Below, piece after piece: positions 63,663 through 64,000 of a DNA stretch of 64,000 nt. Within the stretch, counting starts at the first letter, position 1, and the number at the start of each line of letters is the position of its first letter. A model generated the notes under the pieces. The model saw nothing but the letters and a program-made list of their open reading frames with translations, made no database searches and was not told the DNA's origin. A program made the position numbers and the translations under genes. This stretch comes from Spirochaetales bacterium (GTDB lineage: Bacteria; Spirochaetota; Spirochaetia; DAHUYW01): the NCBI GenBank assembly GCA_027306915.1, contig DAHUYW010000005.1, forward strand, positions 94,185 to 158,184, given 5' to 3'.

Positions 63663-64000
63663 TTATCTGGGGTCGGGTGCGTAGAGAAAGCTTTCAACGT
63701 CCTGCAAGAGCGCCTGATTTGACTTTATGCTCCTCTTCGTCTCCGGCAGCGACTCCAGAAAGGCCGAGCCGTAGCTTTTGCGGACAATGCGCGGATCGAG
63801 GATGACCACGACCCCGCGATCGCTTTTCCTTCTCATCAGACGTCCGAATCCCTGCTTGAAGCGCATCACGGCCATCGGAAGAGCGTATTCCATGAAGGAG
63901 CTTCGCTCCTGCTTGTCGATCGCCTCCATTCGCGCCTTCACGACCGGATCGGTCGGGACTCGGAAGGGCAGCCTGCAGATGACTACAACTCGCAGCGTCT
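63663..64000 (-). CDS. DinG-family ATP-dependent helicase, C-terminal end (partial)
   Basis: 112 codons of the end of a superfamily 2 XPD/DinG-type helicase; the 5' part lies beyond the window. Motifs visible: LPFRVPTDPVVKARM and motif VI RFKQGFGRLMRRKSDRGVVVILDPRI, with the Gln/Arg residues that contact ATP. The stop TAA is 63665-63663, convergent with groES and separated from it by the terminator. Whether it has the N-terminal exonuclease or Fe-S part cannot be seen. Confidence 0.9.
   Translation of the reverse strand, partial: TLRVVVICRLPFRVPTDPVVKARMEAIDKQERSSFMEYALPMAVMRFKQGFGRLMRRKSDRGVVVILDPRIVRKSYGSAFLESLPETKRSIKSNQALLQDVESFLYAPDPR

Overview
The window is a GC-rich chromosomal segment of a spirochaete, probably a relative of Treponema/Spirochaeta rather than Borrelia. 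Three things point there. The gene order spoVG, tRNA, L25, pth, tilS, ftsH, together with L21/L27/obgE/nadD and apt/tsaD/sigma factor/flgI/flgA/flgG/flgF, matches a block known from Borrelia burgdorferi (about BB0769 to BB0789). A P83/100 antigen homologue is present. A flagellar basal-body operon has P-ring genes (flgI, flgA) but no flgH next to it, as expected for periplasmic flagella. There are no insertion sequences, prophage genes or CRISPR arrays. All genes use the standard code.

Layout. 1-8157 (minus): one long operon from the spoVG promoter through tRNA-Gln, rplY, pth, tilS, ftsH, a TPR protein and an HtrA-like lipoprotein protease cut by the window edge. 8601-8918 (plus): a small hyperacidic protein whose 3' end overlaps rsfS. 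8897-13638 (minus): rplU, prp, rpmA, obgE, nadD, yqeK, a LytR-family gene and rsfS. 13786-19814 (minus): gltB-gltD behind a sigma-54 promoter. 20030-24343 (minus): a spirochaetal protein of unknown function, pgeF and argS, which carries an in-frame TAA. 24426-28819: carA-carB. 29038-32757: apt, two tRNAs, tsaD, a divergent polysaccharide deacetylase and an RpoS-type sigma factor behind a perfect sigma-54 promoter. 32941-37114: flgF-flgG-flgA-flgI-flgJ behind a sigma-28-like promoter. 37341: tRNA-Thr on the plus strand. 37431-39150: two cyclic-nucleotide-binding proteins, one fused to TPRs.

39371-49527 (plus): a PHP phosphoesterase, an Mla-type lipid transporter (permease, ATPase, MCE protein), a TPR lipoprotein, a membrane protein, an M23 peptidase, a PEGA protein, a class A PBP and gcvH. 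49590-54649 (minus): a fused PyrB-PyrI aspartate transcarbamoylase, P83/100 and a PQQ-propeller/HEAT protein. 54745-57572 (plus): an MfnA-like decarboxylase and a membrane protein with duplicated winged-helix-like modules. 57554-63151 (minus): an EndoIII-superfamily glycosylase, pyruvate phosphate dikinase with a histone-H1-like tail, a second sigma factor also behind a sigma-54 promoter, and a TPR/SEC-C protein. The window ends with groES (plus) and the 3' end of a DinG-family helicase (minus).

The main themes are ribosome and translation quality functions, nitrogen and pyrimidine assimilation (gltBD, carAB, pyrB), periplasmic flagella and envelope building. The most interesting signals are regulatory. 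Three perfect sigma-54 promoters lie in front of gltBD and two alternative sigma factor genes, which suggests an RpoN-to-sigma-factor cascade like that of Borrelia. Several promoters sit so close to the ATG that the mRNAs should be leaderless. pth apparently starts with CTG, and argS is interrupted by a single stop codon.
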